Shown: positions 8,063 through 17,311 of the stretch, piece after piece
Numbering within the stretch: the first letter of the stretch is position 1
How the letters are laid out: each line of letters starts with the position of its first letter
NCBI GenBank assembly: GCA_964454015.1
Contig: CAYVQF010000036.1
Location: forward strand, 1 to 55,697
Direction: 5' to 3'
DNA from: CAYVQF01 sp964454015
Lineage (GTDB): Bacteria > Myxococcota_A > Bradymonadia > UBA4248
DNA: 55,697 nt
Program-made: the position numbers and the translations under genes
Notes under the pieces: model-generated
Seen by the model: only the letters and a program-made list of their open reading frames with translations
Database searches by the model: none
What the model was told of the DNA's origin: nothing

Positions 8063-10231
8063 TCACCACAGCACGCCACCTACACCCTGCACACAGCCTT
8101 CATGAGAGGCGTACAGCTCCAACACGACCTCCCCACCCTTGAATGTCAAACGCGCTACCGGAACGGCGCCTTCCGCCAAGTCCAGGCCCATGACCCCGCT
8201 CCATGTCTCAGCCTCACCAACTGAGTACAACCACTGCCGCCCGCCTGCCCTGTCATAACGCCAAATCTCCGCATCACCACAGCCTTCGCCACGGACCAGA
8301 GCCCACTCACCGCTGCCGAGACGTCCCAGGCGCAGCGACGACCCGCCAGCCACGACGTCCAGCGCGCGCCGACTGTCGCTCGAACCCACCACCAACAACT
8401 CACCACCGCCCTGCCTCTCTCGACTCCAAATCAGCACCTCCGCCGCACCATCTCCCGTCATCTCCACCACATATCCCGCATAGCTCTCCCATGAACCCGC
8501 CGCCTCGCCTCTCCCCTCCAATACCCGCGACGCCAGAGCAAAACCCTTACGCGCCAAGGCACGGTCGCGATACATCACCACCGTGTAGCGCTCTCCTTCC
8601 CCATCGACCAAATCAAAGCTCACCCAACTCTGCGCCGACTCGAAGTGCACCCGAATCCGTCCATCAACCACGCTCACACCCGGCTGGCGCCGCACCAGAG
8701 AGAGGCCAGCACCCTTGAGCCCCAAAGAACGCTCATCCACAAAAACCACATCCCCCGCCCCCCAATCACCCTCAAAGCACCGCGCCGAACGCCCCTCCTC
8801 CACACACCTCCCATACAAGGGTGAACCCACTGCCACCGCCTGCAACGCCATCACCCCAGCTCCCCCCCCCTCACCTGCCGCTTCGCCCCCCATTGCAACA
8901 CCAGGCACCACACCCACCACCGCTGCCGCCACCTCCTCTGATGCCCCCGCCCCCTCCAACGACCCAGCCGCACCACCCGACTCCCCCGCCGCCTCACCCA
9001 TCGACTCTCCCCCCCCAAGCTCCTCCTCCTCAGACACTGCAACCCCCGCCGCCTCAGCGACCACCAACGCATCTGGCGCTGCCAACACGCTCCCCGCATC
9101 AACCTCTGGCATCACACCAAGCCCAAGCCCCATCTCCCCTGCCAACTCTGGCAGCACATCGCCCATCTGCTGGGATCCACCTGCCTCAGGCAGCGCTTCT
9201 CCGGCAGCAACCGCCTCCGAGCCATCACCCGCCGCCTCGTCCTCAACCTCGAATCCCCCCGTCACCTCGCCACTGATTGCCCGCGAACCCACCTCCTTCA
9301 CCCCTGAAACCGTGTCCGCAGTGTACAGGAGCCAGCCGAGCACCCCCCCGCCAACCACCAACGCCAACGACAAAACCACCCCCAGCACCCACACCCATCT
9401 CCGCTGCCCTTGGCGCGCTTCCGCTGCCACCTCGGCCATTTCTACACCTGTTGACCCCCCATCACTCGACACCGTAAACAAAACCGCGCTCGATGCCAGC
9501 CCCAAAGCTCGCAAAGAAAACGCATCACCCAAAGCATGATCGGCGCTGACATAACTCGAAGCACCACCGCTGCCGATCAAACCAGCCAGAAGCTCACTGT
9601 AGACGCGCCCTCTGTTCAACTCGCGCTGCGCCTTGCGCGAAGCCCTCTTCCAAGGCTGGCCCAACAGCAGTGACGCACCCAACACGCCGAGTCCGTGCAG
9701 GTCGGCCGTCACCCCCAGAAAACCTGGCCCCCTATGACCAGCATCTCGCGCAAGGTCAAGGCCGTAGTCTACCACGACAGCACCGCCCGCATCCTCCTCC
9801 ATCCTCAAACAAACCGTCGCCAAATCCAACGCACCATGCACCAAATCGGCCCGGTGCATCTCCGCCAACACCCCCAAAATATCCGTCACGATCGTCAACA
9901 CTTGGGACGGCGCCAACGCCCCCTTGCTGCGCAACACCGCCTCCAAAGTCTCCCCACCCAGCCACTCCGTCGCAACGAAATAGCTCCCGTCATCCCCCCA
10001 ACCGTGCTCGTAAACCGCCACCAGCCCAGGATGACGCAACGCCGCCAGCCTCTCGAGGTGCGCCCGCAACGAAACGCCCTCATCCCCCGCCACATAACCA
10101 GCCGGGTACACCCTGAGGCTCACCAAATAGCCTCCCTGACTGCGGCGACTCAAATAGCGCGTACACTGAGATGAACTCTCAAGCTGCTGCTCCAACACAA
10201 AGCGATCTGCATAGGTGAACCCAGGTCCCAT
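8063..10231 (-). CDS. single-pass membrane protein with Ser/Thr pseudokinase domain
   Basis: Residues about 10-250 align with a Hanks-type kinase fold (RHPGLVAVYEHG; ADLVHGALDLATVCL; VVVDYGL). The glycine loop is unrecognisable, the beta-3 Lys is Arg40, and the catalytic HRDLK is replaced by VHGAL (131-135). The DFG-like Asp155 remains as DYG, and no APE motif is seen. It is therefore very likely catalytically dead. A membrane segment follows at about 279-302. Then comes a low-complexity Gly/Ala/Glu/Val region to about 480 and a C-terminal region rich in beta strands with VVGSSDSRRALDV, which would lie outside the cytoplasmic membrane. It is transcribed downstream of the intact kinase gene (75 bases), so a kinase-pseudokinase pair is plausible. 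Confidence 0.85.
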   Translation of the reverse strand: MGPGFTYADRFVLEQQLESSSQCTRYLSRRSQGGYLVSLRVYPAGYVAGDEGVSLRAHLERLAALRHPGLVAVYEHGWGDDGSYFVATEWLGGETLEAVLRSKGALAPSQVLTIVTDILGVLAEMHRADLVHGALDLATVCLRMEEDAGGAVVVDYGLDLARDAGHRGPGFLGVTADLHGLGVLGASLLLGQPWKRASRKAQRELNRGRVYSELLAGLIGSGGASSYVSADHALGDAFSLRALGLASSAVLFTVSSDGGSTGVEMAEVAAEARQGQRRWVWVLGVVLSLALVVGGGVLGWLLYTADTVSGVKEVGSRAISGEVTGGFEVEDEAAGDGSEAVAAGEALPEAGGSQQMGDVLPELAGEMGLGLGVMPEVDAGSVLAAPDALVVAEAAGVAVSEEEELGGGESMGEAAGESGGAAGSLEGAGASEEVAAAVVGVVPGVAMGGEAAGEGGGAGVMALQAVAVGSPLYGRCVEEGRSARCFEGDWGAGDVVFVDERSLGLKGAGLSLVRRQPGVSVVDGRIRVHFESAQSWVSFDLVDGEGERYTVVMYRDRALARKGFALASRVLEGRGEAAGSWESYAGYVVEMTGDGAAEVLIWSRERQGGGELLVVGSSDSRRALDVVAGGSSLRLGRLGSGEWALVRGEGCGDAEIWRYDRAGGRQWLYSVGEAETWSGVMGLDLAEGAVPVARLTFKGGEVVLELYASHEGCVQGVGGVLW

Positions 10232-10306
10232 CTATCACCTTCCCCTACCCACGACGATGACGGTCACTTGCCTCAACGCTTCGCCCTAAAGAACAGACCA
10301 CTTGAA

Positions 10307-12400
10307 CTAGGGCTTATCCTTCACGCAGCGAAAGCCAATCTCATCGCTCCCTTTGTTGGCGACGACCTCTCGCTGAAATCCAATGGCAATCTCGGCACGA
10401 CCGCTGCGCCAACTCCCACCCTTGACCAACCGGTGCTGCTGCGTCGCGCCAGCACTCTGTGTCCACTCCCACACATTGCCCGACATGTGCCAAAGATGAA
10501 GGCCGTTCTTGGACAACTCACGCGCATATACGCTCTCGACCCCACCCGAGCTCTGCCCCGCACACTCTCCCCCACGCCCACTACCAAAATTCACCTGCGC
10601 GCAACCACCTCCCACGGCCTCGTCTCGCTGGGTGCCCGCACGCGCTGCCGCCTCCCACTCCTCCGCACTCGGCAACCGTTTTCCCGCCCAAGCGCAAAAC
10701 GCCTCCGCAGATCCATAACCCACGCCCGTCACAGGTAAAGATGGGTCACTGCTGTCCACATCAGCCAACGGAGGGCAAGCGCCTTCGGCAACACAACGAC
10801 CATATTGAAAAACCGACACCTCCGCCTGGTCTACCCAGAGTGGGCCCAAGTCCACTTCACGAAGGCTGCCAGCACTCCCAAGCCAATGCGGCCCCGCAGG
10901 AAGCAGTGACATCCGCCCCGTCGGCGTCGCCAAAACCTCCAACCTTTCACCACCAACCCGCAGCGCCGCGCCACCCACTTCGCCAGACGTCTCGCCGCCA
11001 CCACGCACCTGCTCATCCGTCAGTGGCTCAACACTGACCCTGTCGCGCTTCCCAGGCTGTACCCATAACCGATACCCCACACCGACCACCACCATGACGA
11101 CCAACAACGCCATCACCCAGCGCCACAAAGACCGCCCCTCCGCCACCACTTCTCCCTTTTCAGACTCACCCAAAGCCACGCTGGTCTCACCAAGCACCCA
11201 GTCCCCATCATCGCCGGCTTCCTTCAGACGTGACGGCTTACGCACCGCCCCCTTCTCCAACGTCGAAGGCTTCTCCTTCACCAAAGCCTTGGCGCGCCCA
11301 GAAACGTCACCCGGGCTCCTCTTGGAAGCCGCGGCGCCTGCACTGCCGCCACTTGAACGCCGTCCAGCCGAACTCTCGACCACGCCCACACGCTCCCTGG
11401 TCAACGGCAAGGCCCCTAACGCCTCAGCAAAAGCCAAAGCTGAAGGGAAACGCTCCTCCCTGGACTTGGCCAGAGCCCGCATCACGACCGCCTCGAAAGC
11501 AGCCGGCACATCCTTGCGCCACCGCGTCAACGGCGGCGGAGAACTCTCAGCCTGGGCCTGCAACAACTCAAAATCACGAAGCTCTTCAAATGGCGTCCGC
11601 CCCGCGAGCATCTCATAAAGAATCAGCCCTATCGCATAGATGTCGGCCCTACGATCCACCTGACGTGCATCCATGACCTGTTCAGGTGCCATGTAACGCG
11701 GTGTTCCCATCTTCGCGCCGGTCACCGTTCGTCCCTCGTTGGCATCCAGCACCTTCGCGATCCCAAAATCCATCACCTTGAGCCCAGCCCACACCGGCTC
11801 AACGCCAGAAACCAACATCACGTTGGCTGGCTTCAAATCGCGATGGACAATGCCCTCGTCATGGGCATGGCCAATGGCCTCCAACAGCTTGAGCGCAATC
11901 TCCCGCGCCAGCAACAGCGGCACCCGCTCCTGCTCCTCGTGAATGAACACATCCAAAGTCCGCCCGGCGATATACTCCATCACCATCGCCAGAACACCAT
12001 CCGTGTCCAACACATCCAAAACATGAACAATGTTGGGGTGCTGTAGCGTCGCTTGGATTCTGGCCTCTTCCAAAAATCGCTCTCGCAATGAGGCCACCCG
12101 AGCCAACTTGGCATCCAGCACCTTCACCGCAAAGGTCGTCCCCAACGTCCGGTGGCGGCCGTGATAGACCACCCCCATCCCACCCTCACCCAAAACACCA
12201 TCGATGACGTAGGTCCCGCGCAACACCGTCCCATCCGGCAATAGGCCATCATGAACCACCGCCGGCAACAACGCCTTACCACAACCATTGCAGAAGCGAC
12301 TCAATGGTGCGTTGCCTTGGCCACAATGCTGACATGTCTGCTCTTGAGACACCGAAGCCCCTTCCATCAAACGGATACCTGTTGCCTTGACCGGAAACAC
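10307..12400 (-). CDS. Ser/Thr protein kinase with zinc ribbon, TM segment and FGE-like domain
   Basis: A complete Hanks-type kinase. Numbered from the GTG start, it has an N-terminal zinc ribbon CQHC (23-26)/CNGC (37-40), glycine loop GEGGMG 71-76, Lys93, HRDLKPAN 186-193, DFG 211-213 and APE 238-240. After a Ser/Lys-rich juxtamembrane stretch there is one membrane helix at about 426-447. An outer domain of the formylglycine-generating-enzyme/sulfatase-modifying-factor fold (about 485-697) follows, with RLPSAEEWEAAARAG, MSGNVWEWT, KGGSWRSG and IGFRC. In such kinases this domain is thought to sense ligands rather than oxidise sulfatases. An ATG at 12367 (MEGASVS) is a possible start. It heads the kinase-pseudokinase-rimO-TPR gene run and is divergent from the 581-aa gene. 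Confidence 0.93.
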   Translation of the reverse strand: MFPVKATGIRLMEGASVSQEQTCQHCGQGNAPLSRFCNGCGKALLPAVVHDGLLPDGTVLRGTYVIDGVLGEGGMGVVYHGRHRTLGTTFAVKVLDAKLARVASLRERFLEEARIQATLQHPNIVHVLDVLDTDGVLAMVMEYIAGRTLDVFIHEEQERVPLLLAREIALKLLEAIGHAHDEGIVHRDLKPANVMLVSGVEPVWAGLKVMDFGIAKVLDANEGRTVTGAKMGTPRYMAPEQVMDARQVDRRADIYAIGLILYEMLAGRTPFEELRDFELLQAQAESSPPPLTRWRKDVPAAFEAVVMRALAKSREERFPSALAFAEALGALPLTRERVGVVESSAGRRSSGGSAGAAASKRSPGDVSGRAKALVKEKPSTLEKGAVRKPSRLKEAGDDGDWVLGETSVALGESEKGEVVAEGRSLWRWVMALLVVMVVVGVGYRLWVQPGKRDRVSVEPLTDEQVRGGGETSGEVGGAALRVGGERLEVLATPTGRMSLLPAGPHWLGSAGSLREVDLGPLWVDQAEVSVFQYGRCVAEGACPPLADVDSSDPSLPVTGVGYGSAEAFCAWAGKRLPSAEEWEAAARAGTQRDEAVGGGCAQVNFGSGRGGECAGQSSGGVESVYARELSKNGLHLWHMSGNVWEWTQSAGATQQHRLVKGGSWRSGRAEIAIGFQREVVANKGSDEIGFRCVKDKP

Positions 12401-12579
12401 CCCACCAATGCGCCCATCAAACGGTTTAGCCTATCGCCCCTGCAAGCGCAACGCCTGCCCTCGCCCCTTTGCCTCCCAACAATGAAAAGTAATCAACCCA
12501 CAGCGTAAACAATCTCCTCCATTCTGCCGATATATATACGTGACCTACCCACGCCCCAACACCGCGCAAGGAGCCCAAC

Positions 12580-14325
12580 ATGGATCTGCATCAACCCACT
12601 CTTAAGGATGACGACTGCATTCCTGATCACGAACTCCCGCTCTTCGACGAAGAAAGCTATATCGACGACTACCAGCAGAACCACGCTCACCACAAAGGCA
12701 ACAACGCCTTTACTGAGCAACCTCAAGGGGTACCCAACGAAAAGCTTGAAAAAGATGCCGTAACAAGCAACGAGATGAAGGTCTCCGACAACGACCAAAG
12801 CGCCCGCCGACATGATGAGCACGCCCACAAGAGCCTCGCGCCTCAGGCGAATCAACAGGATTCCCATACGCCTAACAGAAACAACCCAGGCCAAGCGGCA
12901 CTAACCATCCATGACATCCGTACCCTCGCCGAAGAGGCCGAAAACAGCACAGACTACGGCGACGCCCTCAGCGTCCGCTTGCCCCTCACCCACTTCCCCC
13001 ACCTCCAGGCTGCTGCCGAAGAACGCTTCTCCCACGCCTCGCACGACTGGGGTCACAAAACCTGGACCGCGCACATCGTCAAGCTCCACGCCACTGAACG
13101 CAAATACTGCGAAATCAACGGACAGCTCGATTCGATCCAAACCTTCGCCTTTCTCTGGGATGAATCCATCTCCTACTGGAACGCCATCTACCTCAACCTC
13201 CCAGAACAAGAGATACAAAGTTTCAACACCATCATCAGTGGCGAAGCCCCCAACGCCTGGCTGAAATCGCCTGCTCTCGGGCTCGAAAGCCGCCTCGAGC
13301 ACATGGCCCAGGTCACCGAACAGCACATTGACCCACGAAACGCCATCTCACCCCACCTCTGCACCCAAGACCAGAGCTCTGCCAAGCTCCTCGTCACCAC
13401 CAAAGAACGCAACGCCCAAGCTTCCAACCTCAACCTGGCCATGCACCAACTCAGAGCCTGGTCCCAGCGCGCTGAAGCCGGGCTCCTCCTCCAGGGGGCC
13501 AACCAACATCGAAAAGAAATCGATCTCCTACGAAAATCACAGGAGCAAGCGAGCCAGGCCTTGTTGGGCATCAAGATCATCCCCAAAGTACTCGTACCCA
13601 CAGAATTCGTCTCCTTTGATGACATCGTCGACATCGTCCAGAGTGCTATCGACTACGCCATCGATGCCCAAGCCGCATACATTGAATCCAAAGCAAGAAA
13701 GCTCGAACACAAGGGAAACGCACGCACCTCGCTCGCAAGCGCCATCGAGGAGAGCCTCGATATTGAACGCGCCAGACTGGCCAACACCGCTTTCGCCACC
13801 GCAGAAGAACGACTCAACAACCACCTCGCTGAAATCCGCACCCTGCGCCGCGCCCGGCGCAGCGACTTCGCACAGCTCGGACGAGAGATGGATCAGCAGC
13901 AAACGTCCGGCGAAGAGGAAGCACCTCTCAACGCAGAAGCTTTCTTCGTCTACCTCGCTGGACTCACCGAGCTCAGGACCCACTCCCAAGCCCTCGCGGA
14001 AGCCATCGACGCGACCGATGTCATCCCCATGGTCGCCGACCTCCTCCAAGAGTCTACCCAACACCGCCAGGCGATGTGGCTGTCAACCACCCGGCAGCCA
14101 GTCCTCCTAGAACACCAGCAGACCTCACCCAAGGCAGCAACCGTGGCCTTCGCTACCGACTTCTTCGGCAAACTCGAGCCCGACGAAACGATTGCCTTCA
14201 CCGAAATCCTCACCTACCTACCGATGGCAAGAGACATCGCGCGCTCCATCGTAGCCAACACCTCACAAGTAAACGCATTTATTCAAAGAATCCCTGCAAG
14301 CGCGCGACAACGCATCGTCTATTGA
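12580..14325 (+). CDS. large helical protein of unknown function (581 aa)
   Basis: Not recognised. The first ~110 residues are hydrophilic, Asp/His/Asn/Gln-rich and probably disordered. The rest is predicted almost wholly helical, with coiled-coil character around residues 260-300 and 380-450 (IEESLDIERARLANTAFATA). No signal peptide, membrane span or catalytic motif is visible. The start is clear, with AAGGAG about 8 bases before the ATG. It is divergent from the kinase gene, with a 179-base intergenic stretch containing an AT-rich TATATATA run near 12531. Gene strand and codon style match the ATPase/effector group at 1.6-5.3 kb, so it could be a further eCIS-associated protein, but that is inference from location only. 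Confidence 0.8.
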   Translation: MDLHQPTLKDDDCIPDHELPLFDEESYIDDYQQNHAHHKGNNAFTEQPQGVPNEKLEKDAVTSNEMKVSDNDQSARRHDEHAHKSLAPQANQQDSHTPNRNNPGQAALTIHDIRTLAEEAENSTDYGDALSVRLPLTHFPHLQAAAEERFSHASHDWGHKTWTAHIVKLHATERKYCEINGQLDSIQTFAFLWDESISYWNAIYLNLPEQEIQSFNTIISGEAPNAWLKSPALGLESRLEHMAQVTEQHIDPRNAISPHLCTQDQSSAKLLVTTKERNAQASNLNLAMHQLRAWSQRAEAGLLLQGANQHRKEIDLLRKSQEQASQALLGIKIIPKVLVPTEFVSFDDIVDIVQSAIDYAIDAQAAYIESKARKLEHKGNARTSLASAIEESLDIERARLANTAFATAEERLNNHLAEIRTLRRARRSDFAQLGREMDQQQTSGEEEAPLNAEAFFVYLAGLTELRTHSQALAEAIDATDVIPMVADLLQESTQHRQAMWLSTTRQPVLLEHQQTSPKAATVAFATDFFGKLEPDETIAFTEILTYLPMARDIARSIVANTSQVNAFIQRIPASARQRIVY

Positions 14326-14367
14326 GACACTAGGTCCACCCGCTCCGTCCATCAACCAAGGTGACCC

Positions 14368-15204
14368 ATGCAACAACGCCATTGGCTGATAATGCTCCTC
14401 ACCATCACCACGGCCCAGGCCTGCGACGCTTCTTCCGCCCCTGCGACCGCGCCTCCCCCCCTGCAAATGCTCATCAGCGCGTCTGGCCAGGTCCACCTCT
14501 GGCCGGCACCTTGGCCAACCCTATCCCCCATGCATTGGGATCTGCCGCACTGGCTCAACGAAGGCTCGCGCCCCATTCCACCTCTCATCGCCATCGCGGT
14601 GAACACCCACTACCGCCTCTACCCCAGCCACCCTCTTCAAGTTCATCCCTCGCCCGACTCAAAGGGCACCTGGGTGATTGCCGCGCTTCGCAACCTTAGG
14701 CCCCATCACCCCCTACCAATCCGAGTCGCTCACCGCCAAAACCATCGCGGCATTGTCGTCCAACCGCCCACACCGCACCCTGCTCTACCCCCAAATTGCC
14801 TGGCCCTCAGCACTTTCATCGGACCAACCCTGCGTGACGTCACCATCGCCAAGCCGAACTGCACCACCCAGGCGCCATCTCGAAAAATCGCGCAGCCCAT
14901 CGCCGGATTTCCTAGCCCCCCCGCACCCGAGGCCTGCGCACCGATGCGCCTGTTCGCCCCCGACGCCTTCTTGCCCACCCCCCCTACTTCCTTCGCAATC
15001 TGCCCGCATCCCACCGTTACGGTACACCCTGAGACCCTATGGAGCGATGTCGACAAGGTCTTGCGAACACTGGATGAGCAGCACCAGACCACCCCAGTCG
15101 TGGCACTGAACAACGTCAACCCCAACCCGCCCAACCTAAGGTCGATCGCCCTTGCCGACCTGGATCTCCTCTTTATCAAGACTCTGCCCAATGAACGCAA
15201 ATAA
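14368..15204 (+). CDS. exported or lipid-anchored protein of unknown function
   Basis: The N-terminus MQQRHWLIMLLTITTAQAC is a short signal sequence. The Cys at residue 19 could be a lipobox Cys, though A-Q-A-C is a poor fit. The mature region is Pro- and His-rich with eight or more further Cys, suggesting disulfides. The last ~70 residues alternate strands and helices and contain TPVVALNNVN and a hydrophobic C-terminus. No family is recognised. It lies 42 bases after the 581-aa gene and its last codons overlap the start of the YraN gene, so the three are probably one transcript. Coding is supported by the lack of competing ORFs and the downstream overlap. Confidence 0.65.
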   Translation: MQQRHWLIMLLTITTAQACDASSAPATAPPPLQMLISASGQVHLWPAPWPTLSPMHWDLPHWLNEGSRPIPPLIAIAVNTHYRLYPSHPLQVHPSPDSKGTWVIAALRNLRPHHPLPIRVAHRQNHRGIVVQPPTPHPALPPNCLALSTFIGPTLRDVTIAKPNCTTQAPSRKIAQPIAGFPSPPAPEACAPMRLFAPDAFLPTPPTSFAICPHPTVTVHPETLWSDVDKVLRTLDEQHQTTPVVALNNVNPNPPNLRSIALADLDLLFIKTLPNERK

Positions 15205-15589
15205 CTACATGACCAAAGATCAAGTCGCGCAACTCGGTGAACAACTCGCGACGAACTACCTCATCCACAATGCGTGGACCATCATCGACCGCAACTGGTC
15301 ATGTCGACTCGGCGAAATTGACATCATCGCCTACAACGGGTCGTTGAAGACTTTGGCCTTCGTCGAAGTACGTACCCTCATACGCACCAGCCCATGGCGC
15401 GCAGAAGACAGCATCAGGGTGGCCAAACAAAAACGGATCGCGCGGGCCGCTAGGCTATGGCTCAGCGCCTATCACACCCTGCGGCTAACCCTCCGCTTTG
15501 ACATCATCGCCGTCACCGCCCCCAGCACACCTACACCACAAATCCGCCACTATCCCGCAGCCTTCACCCCACCACAACTGCTGCTATGA
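15191..15589 (+). CDS. yraN: YraN/UPF0102 family endonuclease-like protein
   Basis: The 132-residue protein matches the YraN family across its length: GEQLATNYL near the start, NWSCRLGEIDIIAYN, FVEVRT, a Lys-rich helix (RVAKQKRIARAARLWL) and RFDIIAV. The GEID Asp and the EVR region form the conserved restriction-endonuclease-like core of the family, although the usual EVK Lys is Arg here. YraN proteins are associated with DNA processing, but their biological role is unsettled. ATG 15191 is chosen (an ATG at 15209 is also possible); both overlap or abut the upstream stop at 15204. It ends 5 bases before the stop of a convergent lipoprotein gene with no terminator. Confidence 0.88.
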   Translation: MNANNYMTKDQVAQLGEQLATNYLIHNAWTIIDRNWSCRLGEIDIIAYNGSLKTLAFVEVRTLIRTSPWRAEDSIRVAKQKRIARAARLWLSAYHTLRLTLRFDIIAVTAPSTPTPQIRHYPAAFTPPQLLL

Positions 15590-15594
15590 GACGT

Positions 15595-16047
15595 CTATCG
15601 CGCCCCGGGAAGGTTCTCTTTAGGGACACACAAAAACTCACCAATCCCCGGGACCCACTCTAAACAACGGCCGCCCTTGGGACACTCCTTGGTGCCTTCC
15701 CCGCCCCCAACACAAAAGAGCGGACCACACTCGTTGGTGTCTAGAGGATTGCAGCATTCTGCTGGATTCTCTCGCTCAGGCACACAACGATAGGTACAAA
15801 AGGCGTCCGACCCCTGAAAGATCCCACAGAGCTGGCTCTCACACTCGAAAACAAAATCCACCGAACAAGAAGCCGCGTTGGTCGCTCCGCTACCATCGCT
15901 CGATACCTTGCACGCCTCGTCCAACGCTTCACTCCGAGGCAGTGTGCATGGACCATATTCCTCTGCAGCGCAGCCTTGTAGCAGGAACAGCACCATCACC
16001 AAAAGAACTCCCAAGCCTACGCCACGGGCCCACACCGCATTCTTCAT
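15595..16047 (-). CDS. Cys-rich lipoprotein
   Basis: The start is set at ATG 16047 (MKNAVWARG), giving a charged N-terminus, a hydrophobic core and lipobox L-L-Q-G-C, so it is probably a lipoprotein of 150 residues. The mature part has about fifteen Cys in small clusters (CGPLFC, CPKGGRC, CC), typical of disulfide-stabilised surface lipoproteins common in myxobacteria. No catalytic motif. It is last in the leftward series containing the FHA and eCIS genes but is separated from the FHA gene by about 108 bases, so operon membership is uncertain. Confidence 0.8.
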   Translation of the reverse strand: MKNAVWARGVGLGVLLVMVLFLLQGCAAEEYGPCTLPRSEALDEACKVSSDGSGATNAASCSVDFVFECESQLCGIFQGSDAFCTYRCVPERENPAECCNPLDTNECGPLFCVGGGEGTKECPKGGRCLEWVPGIGEFLCVPKENLPGAR

Positions 16048-16155
16048 TGCGAACTCCAAAACCTGAGTCTTCCCCACCAGCCCCACCGGCAGTATCTACG
16101 CCCACAACGCGACTGTCAATTCCTTCGACCGTCCGCGTATCGGCACGCGGCTTCT

Positions 16156-17181
16156 CTAGAACAACGCCTTGAATTTGAACTCCGTTCTACCCAATCGTAC
16201 AGTATCATTGTCGATCAACTCCATCGTGCTCACACGCTTCTGGTTCACGAAGGTACCGTTCGTTGAATCGAGATCGATTAGAACGAAGTTGCCATTCTCG
16301 TGGCGAATCGTGCAGTGCTTCGCAGACAAGTAGGGGTCGGTAATGACAATATCGCAGTCTGCTGCCGTCCCCAGAAGATTCTTGCCATCGTAAAGGCGAA
16401 AGTCCTGCCCACGATGGTTGCCGTTCTGCGCGACAATCCAACCAACGACAGAACGATTCTGACGCTTGTTCAGATCGTCCAGGTTGATGGCCATCGTCTT
16501 CTCGCCAGCGTCTGCAGCCTGCGCCGCCGCGCCGCCCTGGTGCCCACCATAGCCCATCTGCGGCGCAGCAGCGGCATAAGCCTGCTGACCCGCTGGTGCG
16601 CCACAATAAGGACACATATCCCAATCCGGCTGCAGACCCGAGCCACAATTCATGCAGCCCACCATCTGACCCATTGGCATCTGACCCTTGTTTCGCTTTC
16701 CCTTGCCCATGTCGATCGCGCCCTGTTGTTGCATTTGCGTTGGACCAACCGGGGCTCTCCCCGGCACACCACCCTGCTGTCCAGGCGGCCCCCCTCGGGG
16801 GGCGCCTACTGCAGCTCCCCGTGGAGGACCTCCTGCGGCTTGCGCCTGAGGACCAGCACCACCCGCTACCGGACCGCGGGGAGGCCCCACCGGGGCCCGC
16901 TCTCCACCTGTTCCACCTCCTGCACCCCCTCCACCACCTGGTGCACCCTTCTTCCCACCCCCTCCAGGGCCTACCGCCTTTCCACCCTTCTTCTTCTGCC
17001 CCACGTCAAAGGCGGCATCCTGAGCCTTCGAAACCTTGTGGTCAATGGCAGCTCGACCCTTGAGTAGCTTCGCCTGGGCCTTACCTACGGTCTTGGCCCG
17101 CACCTTGGCCTGCGCTCGCATCTTATAACGCCGAGTCGAAGCGTTAAACATCGACTTGAACATGCCCGTGATAAAGTCCAT
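16156..17181 (-). CDS. FHA-domain protein with zinc ribbon and Gly/Pro-rich linker
   Basis: Three parts are visible. A basic helical N-terminus spans about 1-65. A long Gly/Pro/Ala/Gln low-complexity linker spans about 66-170. A double-CxxC zinc ribbon (CMNCG...CPYCG, about 177-196) precedes a C-terminal FHA domain (about 245-341). The FHA domain keeps LSAKHCTI and DLDSTNGTFVN, but the usual phosphothreonine-contacting Arg after Gly is Thr in LLGTAADCDI, so binding may be altered. The start has GAGGAA upstream. It is transcribed in the same direction as the injection-system genes and lies 130 bases after the 518-residue protein, so it may regulate or tether the machine, as Fha proteins do in type VI secretion. 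Confidence 0.88.
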   Translation of the reverse strand: MDFITGMFKSMFNASTRRYKMRAQAKVRAKTVGKAQAKLLKGRAAIDHKVSKAQDAAFDVGQKKKGGKAVGPGGGGKKGAPGGGGGAGGGTGGERAPVGPPRGPVAGGAGPQAQAAGGPPRGAAVGAPRGGPPGQQGGVPGRAPVGPTQMQQQGAIDMGKGKRNKGQMPMGQMVGCMNCGSGLQPDWDMCPYCGAPAGQQAYAAAAPQMGYGGHQGGAAAQAADAGEKTMAINLDDLNKRQNRSVVGWIVAQNGNHRGQDFRLYDGKNLLGTAADCDIVITDPYLSAKHCTIRHENGNFVLIDLDSTNGTFVNQKRVSTMELIDNDTVRLGRTEFKFKALF

Positions 17182-17311
17182 GGCCGTTCCTCAGCGCAGC
17201 AAACCAAGCACTACCATACCCAAATGAGGCGAGCCCATCTCCCCCACAACAAGCTCAGAATGAACGCCCGCGCTTCTTTTGTCCATCCATATCTCCGGCC
17301 GGCCTATAGGC

